Below the pieces are notes generated by a model that did no database searches, was not told where the DNA came from, and saw only the letters and a program-made list of their open reading frames with translations. Below are positions 63,187 to 64,000 of a stretch of DNA of 64,000 nt, one piece after another. The position numbers were made by a program, and so were the translations under genes. The DNA comes from Rhodospirillales bacterium (GTDB lineage: Bacteria; Pseudomonadota; Alphaproteobacteria; CACIAM-22H2), in assembly GCA_016794025.1 (NCBI GenBank), contig JAEUKX010000029.1, forward strand, positions 1 through 64,000, written 5' to 3'. Position 1 is the stretch's first letter. Each line of letters begins with the position of its first letter.

Positions 63187-63202
63187 GTTAACGGCTCATC
63201 AA
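63187..63202. promoter_or_regulatory. CtrA-like box upstream of motB (1)
   Basis: Plus strand GTTAA-CGGCTCA-TCAA, which on the minus strand is TTGA-TGAGCCG-TTAAC, one mismatch from TTAA-N7-TTAAC. It is oriented away from motB, 145 nt before its start, in the 192-nt intergenic region after the acylase gene. Confidence 0.35.
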
Positions 63203-63219
63203 TCAAATCGGGTTAGTTT

Positions 63220-63235
63220 TTAATCGAATTTTAGC
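63220..63235 (+). promoter_or_regulatory. CtrA-like box upstream of motB (2)
   Basis: Plus strand TTAA-TCGAATT-TTAGC, one mismatch (TTAGC for TTAAC), oriented towards motB and 112 nt before its ATG. Confidence 0.45.
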
Positions 63236-63346
63236 GGCTCGGGCGCACGGGTTGTTCCCGCGGCAGGCGGAGCGCATATTGCGCAGACGCGTGCAGCGCG
63301 GAATCGACAGCGCGCCGGAGCGCGAGAGGCACGTTCGGGAAGTCGC

Positions 63347-64000
63347 ATGGCCGACGAGAGCAATCACCCAGTCATCATCATCAAGCGCGGCAAGAAGGGC
63401 CACGAGGGCGCGCATGGTGGCGGCTGGAAGGTCGCCTACGCCGACTTCGTGACGGCGATGATGGCGTTCTTCCTGTTGCTCTGGCTGCTGAACGCGACGG
63501 ATCAGGAAAAGCGCCAGGGCATCGCGCAGTACTTCACCGCCTTCGACGCCGTGTCGCGATCGACATCGGGTGCGGGCGGCGTGCTGGGCGGCGTGACGCT
63601 TGGCCCCGGCGACCTTCCGAACATGACCGGCGGCATCGTCGTGGGCGTGCCGCTGGCCCCCACGGGCGAGGAACGCGACACCGAAGGCCCGGATTTCGCG
63701 GAAAAGCGCGGTCAGGCCGCCGCCAACGAGGACAGCGAGAACCCGCAGCCCGACGCGCGCGGTGCTTCCGGCATCGGGCCCGGCCCGTCGGGCCGCGAGG
63801 TCGCGGGCGACCGCCGCCCCGGCACCTCGCCGCAGGGCAATCTCTTTTCGGGCACGCGCAGCGACGGCCAGCAGGACGGCATGGGCCCGGCCGCGCAGCA
63901 GAACGCCTTCCAGCAGCAGATGGTCGCCGAGATGGCCAAGCGCGAGGAGCAGAGCTTCCAGCGCGCCGAGAGCGACATCCGCCAGGCGATCACCGAGATT
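63347..64000 (+). CDS. motB: Flagellar motor protein MotB (3' end cut by the window)
   Basis: The first 218 residues are visible. The stator segment WKVAYADFVTAMMAFFLLLWLL carries the proton-binding Asp33; a long glycine/proline-rich linker follows, then a charged helical region. The peptidoglycan-binding OmpA domain lies beyond the window edge. Start at 63347 gives MADESNHPVIIIKRG. motA is not directly upstream, as the preceding gene is a penicillin acylase. CtrA-like boxes lie in the intergenic region before it. Confidence 0.93.
   Translation, partial: MADESNHPVIIIKRGKKGHEGAHGGGWKVAYADFVTAMMAFFLLLWLLNATDQEKRQGIAQYFTAFDAVSRSTSGAGGVLGGVTLGPGDLPNMTGGIVVGVPLAPTGEERDTEGPDFAEKRGQAAANEDSENPQPDARGASGIGPGPSGREVAGDRRPGTSPQGNLFSGTRSDGQQDGMGPAAQQNAFQQQMVAEMAKREEQSFQRAESDIRQAITEI

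Overview
The window is about 64 kb of high-GC chromosomal DNA from an alphaproteobacterium, most likely Rhodospirillales or a neighbouring order. Support comes from the gene content and order: fliL-fliM-DUF6468-motE beside cheY-cheZ, the block bc1 chaperone-DUF177-rpmF-plsX-fabH-ihfA-merR, glyA-nrdR-ribD-ribE-ribBX-ribH-nusB-thiL, an LdtR-type MarR regulator, and CtrA-like sites (TAA-N7-TTAAC) in front of motility genes. I see no rRNA, tRNA, CRISPR array, prophage or insertion sequence. Both edges cut a gene: a lipoprotein at the left, motB at the right.

Layout. 0-9 kb: PHA synthase phaC with tandem terminator hairpins, a secreted DUF1800/DUF1501 pair (the DUF1800 protein carries a CBM60-like insert), asd, a small exported protein, then a gamma-carbonic-anhydrase-like protein, argC and a GNAT on the minus strand. 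9-16.5 kb: rplM-rpsI, a PaaI thioesterase, an enoyl-CoA hydratase, a CoA-binding protein, alaS and recA. 16.5-25 kb: motility and chemotaxis block, all on the minus strand: two tandem fliL copies, fliM, DUF6468, motE, cheY, cheZ and a large AMIN/TPR-like exported protein. 25-29.4 kb: merR, ihfA, fabH, plsX, rpmF, DUF177, bc1 chaperone. 29.4-34 kb: bamE, H+-pyrophosphatase, NnrU, MFS. 34-41.7 kb: a long minus-strand folate/riboflavin/thiamine run from rpiB and glyA to thiL, ending in a secreted FliL-like protein.

41.7-49.8 kb: small DUF6898-like gene, acyl-CoA thioesterase, RidA, glutaryl-CoA dehydrogenase, a soluble CBS-domain histidine kinase in an apparent operon with lrgA-lrgB, ldtR, and two valine-catabolism genes (HIBYL-CoA hydrolase, mmsB) separated by an oppositely oriented DUF3800 gene. 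49.9-54.7 kb: hemB, a repeat-containing 339-nt intergenic region, and the overlapping phnD-phnC-phnE-phnE transporter operon. 54.7-63.2 kb: rhomboid protease, alpha/beta hydrolase, two DMT exporters, and a tightly overlapping CoA-transferase/aldehyde dehydrogenase/penicillin-acylase operon. 63.3 kb to the end: motB.

The most rewarding signals are regulatory. Three motility promoters carry the same oriented CtrA-like box 70-100 nt upstream of the start codon. The two fliL promoters also share a TTTAGATAA element at identical spacing, and one has a consensus IHF site, with ihfA itself nearby. recA has two near-identical GTAC-N7-GTTC boxes that look like alphaproteobacterial LexA sites. rplM-rpsI has a promoter followed directly by a strong leader hairpin. 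On the protein side, the RibA half of RibBX has lost its zinc cysteines, and a third, signal-peptide-bearing FliL-like protein lies at the end of the riboflavin/thiamine operon. I did not find a clearly new defence or mobile system.
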